64,000 nt of DNA. Origin: Siphlonurus alternatus (Eukaryota > Arthropoda > Insecta > Ephemeroptera > Siphlonuridae). The stretch spans positions 14,543,628-14,607,627 of the forward strand of contig OX463783.1 in assembly GCA_949825025.1 (NCBI GenBank), written 5' to 3'. Positions 40,481 through 52,920 of this stretch are shown here, one piece after another; position 1 is the first letter of the stretch; every line of letters starts with the position of its first letter. The notes below the pieces were generated by a model. The model was not told the DNA's origin. It made no database searches and saw only the letters and a list, made by a program, of their open reading frames with translations. Position numbers and translations under genes: made by a program.

Positions 40481-41933
40481 GCATGGTTACATATTATGTA
40501 CTTCAATCTTTTCTAAATTTTAAGGTACCAAAACTTAATACATCACACATCTCTTCTGTTATTTTTCTTCCATCATTCCATACAATAACATTGGGTTAGT
40601 GGGGAAAAAGAACTGAGGATGGTGTAAAATATTAATATTTATACCTTTTATTAAATTTTTGATGCCTAAATTTATGATGTTTACCTTCATTGGGACCTTA
40701 AACAATTTTTATATTATTAAAAATATTTTTTTTATGTATAACAATAATAATTAGATTAGATTATTTTTCATTGGAGCAATTTATAATAAATGTAGATGAT
40801 GTGTTATAGGAATAAATAATTTATGAGGACCTATTAACATAGCTGCCACTGCAAGTATTTATGTAATTATATGTGTAATTAGAAGCTTGTTGTAATTCTA
40901 AAGTGATCAAAAACACACTACATAAACAGACCTCAAAGTCTATTTGCTATGTAAAAGTGGACTTATAACTTGGCACAGTGCATTAATTTCCATATCAGTA
41001 TTTTAAATACAAACAGCAAAATTTTCAAAGCAGTCATCTACAACAATGTTTCTTAACAATAGACATCTGCATGTTGATTTTTAATACACAAATGAATACC
41101 CAAAGGAAAATAATTGCAATGTATGTCTCAATATCCAGCTGGATAAATAGGGTAGCGTCTCATTTTATTTCGTGTTTACTCAAGTGGCCCTATTCCCTTC
41201 CCTTCTCATATGGCCATTATACAGTTGGGTGCATACAAAAGACCAAATGTTTTTAGCCATTTTTTAGGGGATGAAGGAAGGTAGGGTACAGAGTACAAAA
41301 TATTTTTTGGGGACACAACTGAGGATTTGAGTCAATTATCAAACTGGATTTGGATACACATGGATAGTATCACAGGAGTTCAAAATGTTTAGAATTAAAT
41401 ATCAAAATTTTATTTTTTTAAAAATAGCTCAGTAATGAATTATTATTATTTTTGTTTTTCATTTGTACAAGAAAAATAAATCATGCAGATAGTACCTTCA
41501 TTCTAAAGTAACAATACATTTTCTTTTTGTACTCGTCTATTCAGCAAGTACAAAATATAATGGACAATTAATTTCTAGCAAAAAACTAACGTTGTGTTTT
41601 CATACTTCCATATTATAGTCAAATTAATTAATTTAAGATTTCCTTGTCTTAAGTAACCAAATTAAGAGCAATTTTTAAAATCTCTATATTTATCATTTTA
41701 ATATAACTTAAGATAGTATAAGTATACTTCAATTATAGTAGTGTCATTTTTTTTTTTTTTTTTTAATACAACCAATTTTAATACGTTTTAATAGAATTCA
41801 AAAACACATTCCTATTTCACAAGACCGTTAGATGTAGATCCAGCAAGCACTCTCCATAAGATTAAGAATGGGCACCATTGATGGATAAACAGACAACAGT
41901 CTTTTAATCTTATGAAGACCATAAAGGCGGATT
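40481..41933. other. AT-rich, no gene seen
   Basis: No supported coding sequence. A possible relict of the cttccggctacttccgg MITE end (tatagtcaaattaattaatt) lies at about 41616. Confidence 0.5.
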
Positions 41934-42134
41934 CACATGGCGATTTTTATCATGCGACGCAACGCGAATAATGCGCACTTACTGTAACATGCATTGGCGG
42001 CCATATTTGGCAATTAAAAGAAAAAGAGCATCGTAATTAATGCGATCCTTGGCGAATTCGCCGCCGCATAGGATTTCACAGCTTTTACGTCAAAATCGCG
42101 TCACATCGCCGTTGTCGCCATCTGAATCCGCCTT
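41934..42134. mobile_element. MITE with aaggcggattcaca ends
   Basis: The left end aaggcggattcacatggcga pairs with the right end tcgccatctgaatccgcctt. Subterminal GC-rich pieces (gcgacgcaacgcgaataatg; aaatcgcgtcacatcgccg) are partly inverted. About 200 bp, noncoding. Confidence 0.8.
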
Positions 42135-42790
42135 AAGATAGTCTGATTACCAGTTTGAAGTTTAGAGATCTTGAAACGGAGGTGATTAGCTTTTGGAAAC
42201 ACAAACGAGCTATCATCAATGTTTTCTGAAATCTCAGAACTTAAGTTTGGCCATAAGATTAGAATGTCTTATGTTCACTTGTAAACGTACCAACTTCTTC
42301 ACTAGTACAGTAAGTCATACAATTTGTACCCAATTGACCTTATGTCCATACATAAGGAAATTGAGTGCAAAAAGAAGTGTACACTATTCAAGGTTTACAA
42401 ACACAACTAAATAGTAAATAAAAACAAAATTAGCTCAATCTTTTTCAAATCCATTAATGACTCATACTTTAAAATTGTATTTTAGCATTTAAAACGTCTC
42501 AAAAATTAAAATAAACTTGAAACATTTGAAAATAATTCGGTATTTTCTTCGGAGCATTTGTAGATTAAAAAGAAAGTTAGTAGCATTCTTTTTTGGAATG
42601 CTTTGTTACTGCATGATTATAAATGAATGCTATAATTTAGAATTTAAAATTGACAATAGTAAAATATTAAAAGTCATGCAGAAACCATTTCCTTCTTAAA
42701 ATCTAAGACAACTAGGTGCCAATTGTATTGAATCACAAGCTAAGTATACAGGTTATTTGAGACCAATTATGTTGCGTAGCTGTAGATATA

Positions 42791-45716
42791 GTCCAGGATA
42801 GACTTGAAAAAGTATATGGGGAGGGTCGGCAAAATTAGTTGCTAACTTAAACTTCGCCCATATGTTCTTATGACCTATATAAACCCACAGTAAAAAGTCC
42901 CGTCAAGTCCCCCCTGGCCTTCATGGTCAAACCCGGGTTTGTCCCGGATTTCAAAAAACATTTTTTATCTCAACAACTACTTATCGCAGACCAATGCAAA
43001 AGGTATCAAAGCAAAGCTTATTAACTACACAACAAAGAAAAAAATACCTCAACATTACTAATTGATTTTATTATGCAAATAATTAGCAATTAGTGAGTTT
43101 ATATCCACCATTCATGATTTTGAAAGTAAACTACGCCGAAAATATGCAAGATATCAATTTTGAGTTTATTACAAATAATTAGGTTTATTTAATAACGAAC
43201 TCAGAGCTTTTTATTTTATAGCTCTAGCACTCATAGATCGTGAGATAGTAGGGAGAGAAGTGCGAAAAACAGGGGCGGGCGGGCATCATTACTATGGGTA
43301 TAGCAGGTATACCGCCGCCTCTCTCCATACAAAATACATTGCAGCGGCGCCGCTCGCTCGAGTCTCACTCATCCCCTGCACTCTCTTTTTCGACAATACT
43401 ATCTTAAATTTATCAAAATCATAACAATTATATAGATATGGGATTGGGGGAGGGGGGTAAGTAAAATTGTATATGCCATATTGATCATTATGATCAAGTA
43501 GGCAGCTTGTATCACTCTTTTATCTAATTTTGTATTCAGGATAGATTTCCTATTTTACTTAATACCATGATAGTAGTTTCTTTGTAGTTTTTTTGTTTAT
43601 ATTTATTTATATACATATATTATTTAACGCAATAAACATAAACTTTAACTATTTTACTTATTCATGATATATCTTTTGCAGTGATCGAATCGCGTCTTCT
43701 CTCATACTAACTCTTTTATGATAAAATTCAGTAATTATGTATTTGTTCCAGGCTATATTAATTCATTATGTGAATGCATGGTACAATAAACTTGCTGGTA
43801 TTACATATAAAACTTGCTTTTTGAAGGAAATACCCGAAATACTGTCAACAACATTTTATTGAATACATCGAGATCGAAGTATAATTATTCTATGTATTAA
43901 TTGTGTCGTTCACAAAATTATAAAGTGGTAATTTGGTATATCCATGCACACAATGAATGATGCATGTATATAAGAGCAGTATTTAGTTCTTTGAATTAGC
44001 ATTGAATTTTATATATTCTTGCCTCTTGCCCAAACATTAAAACTAGTCCAACTAGAAATAATTAAGTGTCAATCAGTGGTCATATTATATGCAGCAATCA
44101 CATTTTTATAATTATCTTATAAAAGACTAAAGAAAAATCAATAAGTGCATGTGCAGAAATAAGTTTAACAAGTTCTTCTAACAAACATGATTAGAAAAGA
44201 CCAATATGACAATATCCTAGCAGTCAGTTGCATGATATTAAGGATTATTGTCACTATAGTGTAATTATTTTTTTTATGGTAAAAAATAAAAAATTTAGAT
44301 CAGAACATGGAACACAAAATGACTGTTCACTTTCTGAAGTAAAAAAAAAAGTAATTATTCAGTCCAGTTTTTGAGATATTAATTTTTTTTTAGTTAAAAA
44401 AGATGCTGATTTGACTAATGGCTGCCATATTTCCAATGATATTCTCACCATTAATATTTGTATCCTTGTATCCTGTATATCTTAAAAACTAGACAGATTT
44501 TGGCTTCATTTCTTTTTGCTGAAAATTTATGTCATAATATAAGGAAATATATTTAAGGTACTATAATTTTCAAAGTGATTCACCATCTCCCAAGACTAGT
44601 GACAATAATCCTTTTATCACTTTTAATATTCATGGAACAAATATATACTGGAAAAAGTATTGTAAATTATATTATTATATATATTATAGTTGTAATATTT
44701 TAGTACCCGGTATATTAGCCAGATGTAATGACACGAGAGCAGTTAAAAATAATAGTCAACTATAACAGCAGTCAGTATCTTTACTTCTTATATATTTATG
44801 GATCTTTTCATTATACCACCTTTTGGATTATTTCAATATTATGATCATTTTCAAATAAGTATGTTAATTTCCCAAATTATTTCTTGCATTACTTCTATGT
44901 AAATAAAAATATTATTATTAACCTTAGAACTCGACTATCATAAATACATTTCTGAGTGTGTGCTATTATATAAATTACATTGCTAAGTATTTGCTTACTT
45001 ACACTATATATATATATTGTATATATAACATATTATATTGCAAAAAATATCAAAGCAATGTCATCTCACACCCCATATCTATATAATTGTTATGATTTTG
45101 ATAAATTTAATTAAGATAGTATTGTCGAAAAAGAGAGTGCAGGGGATGAGTGAGACTCGAGCGAGCGGCGCCGCTGCAATGTATTTTGTATGGAGAGAGG
45201 CGGCGGTATACCTGCTATACCCATAGTAATGATGCCCGCCCGCCCCTGTTTTTCGCACTTCTCTCCCTACTATCTCACGATCTATGAGTGCTAGAGCTAT
45301 AAAATAAAAAGCTCTGAGTTCGTTATTAAATAAACCTAATTATTTGTAATAAACTCAAAATTGATATCTTGCATATTTTCGGCGTAGTTTACTTTCAAAA
45401 TCATGAATGGTGGATATAAACTCACTAATTGCTAATTATTTGCATAATAAAATCAATTAGTAATGTTGAGGTATTTTTTTCTTTGTTGTGTAGTTAATAA
45501 GCTTTGCTTTGATACCTTTTGCATTGGTCTGCGATAAGTAGTTGTTGAGATAAAAAATGTTTTTTGAAATCCGGGACAAACCCGGGTTTGACCATGAAGG
45601 CCAGGGGGGACTTGACGGGACTTTTTACTGTGGGTTCATATAGGTCATAAGAACATATGGGCGAAGTTTAAGTTAGCAACTAATTTTGCCGACCTAATTT
45701 CAAGTCTATCCTGGAC
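42791..45716. mobile_element. 2.9-kb element with about 650-bp terminal inverted repeats
   Basis: The left arm (42791-43442) and right arm (45072-45716) are near-identical inverted copies, starting gtccaggatagacttgaaa on the left and ending with its complement on the right. Both ends are flanked by TA (42789-42790 and 45717-45718). The arms differ mainly by a roughly 12-bp insertion in the left arm near 42810. They contain an unusually GC-rich block (ggggcgggcgggcatc, gcggcgccgctcgctcgag). The centre (43443-45071) has no transposase frame, so the element is non-autonomous. The superfamily is unclear; the TA flank fits Tc1/mariner-like integration. Confidence 0.85.
44242..44611. mobile_element. 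MITE nested inside the long-TIR element
   Basis: The ends are ggattattgtcacta (from 44242) and its complement tagtgacaataatcc (to 44611). The inside shows imperfect palindromic AT-rich sequence and no coding frame. It sits in the centre of the 42791-45716 element, so it inserted later or was carried as cargo. Confidence 0.65.
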
Positions 45717-47276
45717 TAATATTAGCAAATTAACAATTTACAAAGTTTATCCTGACAATGATGAAAAATGAAAATGAAATTGTTGTTAATTTTTCTTCAC
45801 TTTAGAGCAGCAAATACAACTTACTTTTTTAAATTATTGTTCTATTTAAACATACGCATAATATGAATCCATAATTGTCATATTTTACAGCAATTTTGAT
45901 TGAGGTTTTAGTGAATATTAAATACAATAACTACTTTTACAGAAATGCACAAAGTAAAAATTGAAAAATATTTAAATGCCATATTTAAATTTACCTGATA
46001 ATTGTAAAACAAAAATACTGATTAATTACTATAATCTTCTACATAATAATATATGATTATATCAAAGGTATTACTCTTTTGGGATTAATTTTACATAATA
46101 TGTTCTAATTACAGTTCCTAAGATAATAATGATATCCCTATGAAGGTTCTGTTATTGATTTGTGTCTGATTTGTTAACATAAATATCCACAATCCAAGGA
46201 CGTATATAAAATTGATGCTCAATTGCACATTATAAAAAGAACAAATTATTATATAGTAATATTTAATTTGCCAAATTCGACATGGTTAAAAAATTTCTAA
46301 ATTGCTAATTAATATGAAGCAGGTTTTCTACAGACATTGGTAATTTAGAATTTTTTTACCAAGTTGACTTTGGCAAATTACACACTACCATGCCAAAATA
46401 CACTTGCCCTAAGAGTTTTCAAGAAAAATCTCTGTTGAGAATCCATATTTGCAAATCTGCAAAAAGAGATTACTTGAAAACTAAACATACTTTAAGATTT
46501 TCTTACAAGTATATCAACAGTGTTCGCTGCAAAGGAGCTTCTACAATCAAACCATTCACTAATATGAGCATTATCAGAGTATCACGGCCAAACTCTACGA
46601 GCTCCATTGCAACGATCACTAATGATATTAGGTATTTCCTTGGATGCAGATATTAGTTAGAAAACTTCACTAATGTTATGGCAATGTATTCAACGAGAAC
46701 AAGTCATGATTGGGATAAATAACCTAGTTGCAACATTGGGCTGGCATTCCTATTTTTATCTCACAACCTATCTTTTATCAAAACAGTGTCCAAGCCATTT
46801 TGAGCAAACTTTTAAAAGTCATTTGCTTGTATTCTCTGCAAATAATCTTATAATACCTTTATTTGGTCCTGTATGTAAAATTGCAATTTGTGACTTAAAA
46901 CAAATACCGGTATATAAAATAAGTGGAAAATAGTTAAAAATTTAGTTTATAGAGAGCACAAAAGAGTTAAAGTTTTTATAGTCATTTAAAAAAAAAAAAA
47001 AAAACTGTATAAGAACAGCCAGTTTCTTATCTTAAGAAGTATAACACTCTGGACAAAAGATATAGGAATTCTGTTCCACCACATACTATCAATTTCCAAG
47101 ATAATTATTTACCCTTGTTTTTATCGAGATAAATATTAGAATTTGACTCTGTGATTTCATGAGCCAAAGAAACAGTGGTAATTAGTTAGTGCAGGTAAAA
47201 CTTGATGGTATCAAGTGAAAAAGAATAAATATAATATACTGTACATATTTCTGTTGAAAATTTCATCCTTCATTAA
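45717..47276. other. Unassigned, two short plus-strand frames
   Basis: Frames at 46390-46656 and 46673-46933 encode 88 and 86 residues. The first begins with a piece vaguely like a worn zinc finger (CPKSFQEKSLLRIH), but it lacks the second cysteine and further fingers, so no gene is called. Confidence 0.4.
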
Positions 47277-47534
47277 GGGTTAGATAATATTTCCAATGTT
47301 AAAAAAAATTCCCACACATCAAAATTATGAAACATATCTTAAAATGTTCTCCTCTACAGTACATCCTCTATCAGTAGTTAAAATATCATACGAAAAATCC
47401 ATAACTCAAAAACTAGCTCAAATTTGTATACCTGATAATTTAGCTAAAGATAGGGGATGTAGAGGAGATTTTTAATATGTTTCAAAATTTTCATGTGTGG
47501 GAATTTTTTTAACATTGGGCATATTATCTTACCC
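47277..47534. mobile_element. TTAA-flanked MITE, copy 4 (internally deleted)
   Basis: TTAA flanks lie at 47273-47276 and 47535-47538. The 258-bp element keeps the ends (gggttagataat... / ...ttatcttaccc) and the gttctcctctac block but has lost part of the loop and left inner arm. Confidence 0.83.
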
Positions 47535-48389
47535 TTAAGCCCTTAAGTAATGACTTGTGTTTATTTTTTTAAATCAAAATAAATCCATTAACTTTAAAAC
47601 TGAGTTTAGTTTTAACTTTTAGTATACTGTACAGCATAAAATATATTAACTCAACATTATCAAATTAGTTTTTCTGGTTGTCATGTCTGTAAAGCCAAAA
47701 TACTAATAGTACGACTGAGCACTTTCATTTCATTAACAAGTACCTCAAAAAAGGACACCAAAAGTTAACTTAAAATTTTCTTAATATATCTTTCTTAAAA
47801 CTAAAGCAAAAGTTCTTTTGAATCACAAAAGTTGAGAATTATATTTCATTGTGAAAAATAATTTTGTACCCATTTCTGTATAAAGTAGTTCTTTTTCATT
47901 TTCACCACTGTGATGTTAGTGACGATAACCACTAACTACAATAATGGAATTACAATTACAAATGGCTAAGACACTGATTCTTGATTCTACTGCCAGCCCG
48001 TTCTGTATAGGAATGCACTTGGCCTAAGTTTTAAATATTATAACAATAACATCCAGATGACTAAAGTTGATGTCTATTAAAGAGTCAGCGTAGAGGTTAG
48101 CAATCTTTATGGTCTTTGATAGTGTTTTTATGCAACTTCTAAAAATCTTAATTTTTGATAGAACTTTTCTTTTTTTAAATATCAGTACCACACAATACAG
48201 AATTAAAAACTTTTATACTCTGTAAATATAATTTAATTAATATAGCGGCAATCTACCTGTTATAATTCTATACATTTGTTTCATTTTGACATGATTTCAC
48301 CAACAATATACTGGTAGCTTGAGTTATCAGTACATAAATTTTAGATCAAGAAGTTACATTTTATATACAGTATGGGCCATAAAGATAAT

Positions 48390-48663
48390 GTACACCCAGC
48401 GCCAATTCTAATGCGAAAATCTCAAGGAGTATGCATCAAACTTTGAACGGCACAAAGAAGCAGGTGTCTCCCCAGACGGTCATAAAATTGTCAAGTTCTG
48501 CTACCTCGTTCCCCGCGGCAATAGAGTTAGTTAATGTTTTTCTTTTAATATCATTATTTTATGATCATCTGAGGAGACATTTGCTTCTTTGTGCCGTTCA
48601 AAGGGTTCAAAGTTCGAAACACACTCCCCGAGATTTTTGCATTAGAATTGGCGTTGGGTGTAC
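48390..48663. mobile_element. MITE just downstream of the AGPAT5 stop
   Basis: gtacacccagcgccaattct, then aatgcgaaaatctcaaggag, pairs with the right end ctccccgagatttttgcatt, then agaattggcgttgggtgtac. Inner arms tttgaacggcacaaagaagc / gcttctttgtgccgttcaaa. The flanks fit TA. It begins about 150 bp after the AGPAT5 stop codon, so it may be in the 3' UTR. Confidence 0.85.
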
Positions 48664-48811
48664 TTCAAACATAAATAACCCTTCCTATAAAAATTAATAT
48701 AATTACTTGTAAGTTCTGTACCATATTTTTTAAATATCAAAACCAATGCTCCATACTGACTCTATACAGACAGTTAACTTTAGCCAGCGAGACACAATTT
48801 CTGACCCTGAC

Positions 48812-49046
48812 CTAGCACACTGAAGACACAGCTAGCCACGCGTAGCCTCCCAGAGTGCCGTAGAAGAGACTCTTGAGATAAAGCGAGCGTCCGATTTTGG
48901 TGAGCAGCAGGGGGATGGAGATGGCAGAGAAGAGGACTAGGCTGGGGAGGGTCTGCCAAATACGCAGGCCCTGTTGTCGCTTGTTGGGCCATGCCAATCG
49001 TTCGTGGCCACCTTGCTCCGTGCTGCTGTAGAACTGTTTCATCAGC
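48812..49046 (-). CDS. AGPAT5: AGPAT5 terminal coding exon (residues 292-369 and stop)
   Basis: The acceptor ctctgttcgacag precedes GCTGATGAAAC, giving KLMKQFYSS in frame. The exon holds two hydrophobic segments (LPSLVLFSAISIPLLL and YGTLGGYAWLAV) and ends with TGC TAG at 48814-48812. Upstream of the acceptor the frame stays open by chance, so a naive frame would start too early at 49090. No clear AATAAA was recognised in the first few hundred bases downstream. Confidence 0.93.
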
Positions 49047-52000
49047 CTGTCGAACAGAGCATCGTCAGACAAATGAAGGGAAAAAGTCAACTTTAATCTT
49101 TAATACCAAATTGCATAGATGAAGTCCATCTTTAGAACTATGTTGATTTTGACAGTTGGAAATCAATAAACTTAATGGATGGCTTAAAGTTAGTTTTCGT
49201 GCATGCAGTTGGATGAATAACTCTAAATATTACTCAATGAAAACAGCATATATCACCTAAATTCAAGAAAAGGTTAGTCCAAACCCCATAACTATTTAAT
49301 TTCAGTATTAAAATTTAGACTGTATAACAAAGCACACACAAAAATAAATAAATAAAAACACAAGTGAAAAGTGAAAGATGGCATTACGTAAATTATAAGC
49401 AGGTTTGAAGTATTTTTTAAAATTTAATTTAATTTAGATATTATACTAGTAAAAAAAATTAAGACACTAGAAGTGGGTGGGTAGCTATCTTCAAGATCAT
49501 GCAAACTTGACACAATATTATTATTATTCCCTCTCACCATGACACTTCAAGCATCTATGGATTTTAACCAGTGGCTGTTACATAATGAGGGGGAACTGCA
49601 GAGCTACAATATTCAATCAGTTTACTGGTTAATTTTCAAACATTGCATTTTTTTAGAGTAATTAGAATTTGTTGAAAAAATTGGCACTACTGTATTATTT
49701 AAGTTTTCTTATGAACCACCACTGGATTTCTTCTTTACTATAACCTCCATGGCCAACAACAAACAATCCTCTGTGACTCACTTGTCCTTCTCGATAAAGA
49801 GGTCATGCATCCACAGTTGGAACTTGGTGTCGTCCAGAGGCACGTTTTTCATGGGGATGCGGCGCACGTGGATATGCACCGAACTGCATCGACCCAGCAG
49901 GAAGTCTGCAACAATCAACAGTGTAAGGAAGGAGGGAGAGGGGGGACAATGTCGTAAAAAATGTGTTTCATTGATATTTATGTATTCTGTGCTCTTATTA
50001 CAAAACAAAAAAAAAAAATATATTAACAAATACAAATGAGGGCCTAGTGACTGTACTGGTACAGTAGGTAATTTAGAAATAATACCAAATAAACTTTAAA
50101 AGGCACCTGGATAAATATAACAAACCATTAGGAAAAAAAAAAAAAAAAGTACTGGTACTGTACAGTAAAATACTGAAAGTTTTAATTTCAAACTTCAAGT
50201 GTTGCCAACAAATTAAGGGTAAGGTAACACCACCAATGTTAAAAAAAATCCCTCACACAAAAATTCTGAAAAAAATTTAAAATGTTCTCCTCTACACCCC
50301 CTATCAGTAGCTAAAATATCAGGTATGCAAATTCGATCTAGTTTTTGAGTTATGAATTTTTAAAGTTGACTAATTTAACATGGGATTTCCATTTTTCCAT
50401 GTTAAAGTAGTCAACTTTAAAAATTCATAACTCAAAAACTAGATCGAATTTGTATACCTGATATTTTAGCTACTGATAGGGGGTGTAGAGGAGAACATTT
50501 TAAATTTTTTTTCAGAATTTTTGTGTGAAGGATTTTTTCTTAACATTGGTGGCGTTACCTTACCCTTAATGAGATTTTGTAAAATAAGTAAACACAAAGT
50601 ACTGTACACTAAATTTAATTTTGTAAATTCTTGTAAGCTTAATATGATTTTGTTTTAAATTGCATGTTTCTCCCCAAACATAAAATTAGATTGCATGTTC
50701 TCCCCAATAAATATAAAATTAGCTCACTAAGGTACGTAGGTACTGATGAACTAAACTCTCTTACTTACCTCTGAGTTGCGGTGCCTTACTCCGAGTTGTG
50801 TCTGCCGCCCCCTTGCCACACTCCGAGCCAGAGTAGCCAACGGTGATGTCGTAGACTGCGTCAAGCCTCTCGTGAAGACTCTGCAGGACTAGCCAGGCGC
50901 CGCGACTACGAGGGGTTAGGTGGAACTGCAGCTCCTGGAGGTTGTTGGCCCGCGCTATTTCCTTGGACTTGGAGAGCCGCTTACCGTCATCGGGGTTGTA
51001 GCGAGTGCCCTCGGGGAAGATAACCACCCACGTCTGTAGGGAGACAAGGGGGTTAATTTGATGGGGGAGGGTCTGCATAAATATGAATGTAGTGGTAACT
51101 GATCGAAAATAGCATACTCTACTAGTTTCTTAATTATTTTAATAGGATGACTTTAGATGTATTATATTTTTATTATGACAGTGACATTTGTACTGTATGT
51201 ATTGAAAAATTAATATCACATTACTTTTGATATAATTTTTAAGTACATACAAGCTAAAAATGGAGAACCGACCTCAAAATTTTTTATTGCAGAAATGGAT
51301 AGAGGGTGCAAAAAAATGCTACTCTGAATTTTTTCAGATTTTTCCGAGACTTTTTAAAAATTATTGAAAGTCCGTTTTATGACGTCACGGGAGTTAATGT
51401 ATCCCTTTCTTAAGGAGAAGCGCCTCGTGACGTCATCAAAATAAACTTTCAATAATTTTTTAAAAATACTTCTTGATCACAGAAAATTCTGAAAAAATTC
51501 AGAGTAGCATATTTTTGCACCCTCTATTCATTTCTGCAATAAAAAAATTTGAGGTCGGTACTCCATTGTAGTGAAATTATTAAATCAAATGTTTATTCAA
51601 CACATGGAAAAAGAAAGGCCAAATTATCCTTATTAAAAATATACCGTAAAAGAAAATACAAAAATGTAGTTACCATACTTTTAGTTGGAAACTTTTGAAT
51701 TGTCAATAGATACGGTTGGTGTATTTCAGACAGTAATCAAGAGTAATCTGTTGATAGTGAAATTTCTAATATAAGGATGTTAGTACATAAAGATAATGTG
51801 CAATGTAAACATGTCTTTATTCAGTTCATTTCCTTGTACTTTTTTCCCTGGTCTTTCCTATATTAAGTCAAATAATAGTTTCTAATTAATAATAATTCTA
51901 ATTGCATGGTATAGGAAAAAACTCTATACTGTATGTACTGTACACAAGATAATACTCAATATAAGGCATAAAACCAAATTTTCCGGGTCCCTTGACTTAA

Positions 52001-52886
52001 CGTAATAACAATTTTTTTTATATAATTACTGGATTTTACGAGTGTCAAAAATAATTGATATTAACACTCGAGGACTCACGGGTATCCTGGGGTTCTTAAG
52101 ATAGTTGAGACTTCGCAGCATCTTGGCAGGTTGGAAGTCTCCTCTCTTGACGTAGATGCAGCCGTGCTGGTAGAAGTAGAAACCGTAGAGAGGCAGCATC
52201 TGCAGCTCGTGTTTCATCACGAAGCGAAGGTGGCCCAGGGAACCTTGCTCCACCGCGACCATGTTGGTCAGGATCCAGTCCACTGTGGAAAACAGCTGGT
52301 CAGATGGATTCTCAAGCGTTCCCCAGGGGAAAAATTTTCTCCATAAGCCACAATGTTAGACACACACATTGAATCTTTTCTTAGAAGCCATTAATTTGAA
52401 AACATCTCCTACCCTCGACAATTAGGGATCTTAGGGATCTTCAATAATGAATCAAGAGCTTGCCTTTCTCTAAAAAAAAAAAAAAATGTATATATAATGT
52501 ATATTATATTTAAATACCAAAAAAGTTTTTACATGGGTTGATAGGATGGTAGAACTGCAAAATCAGTTGATTTGAAGTTTCTTTAGGGGCAGGATATTTT
52601 TTTTTTATTCTATGCCCTAAAACTGTCTTAGATAAACTTTCTTTTCTTTTCTTTTTTTTTTTTTTTTCTTTTTTTTTTTTTTTGTGTTTTAAGTGATGCT
52701 ATATTTTACTTTTTGCTACAAGAAGTTAAGACAGGTTTGATATTTATTTTAAGAATTATTCTTGAATATTATTCCATTTCTCATATAGTTTCTCTGTTTC
52801 CTATTAATATGGTTGGCAGATTATGCTGCGCATATTTTCAGTTATCTGCTTCAAAAAGAAAAGGACAATTCTATGGAGCACTGTAA

Positions 52887-52920
<34 letters not shown>

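Noticed and set aside
42791..45716. Polinton or other large self-synthesising element
   Set aside because: Long terminal repeats fit, but the centre is only 1.6 kb with no polymerase, integrase or capsid frame, and the flanks are TA rather than a 6-bp duplication.
46390..46933. Two adjacent plus-strand frames, the first slightly zinc-finger-like
   Set aside because: Only part of one finger is matched, the cysteine and histidine spacing is wrong, and no tandem 28-residue repeat is seen.
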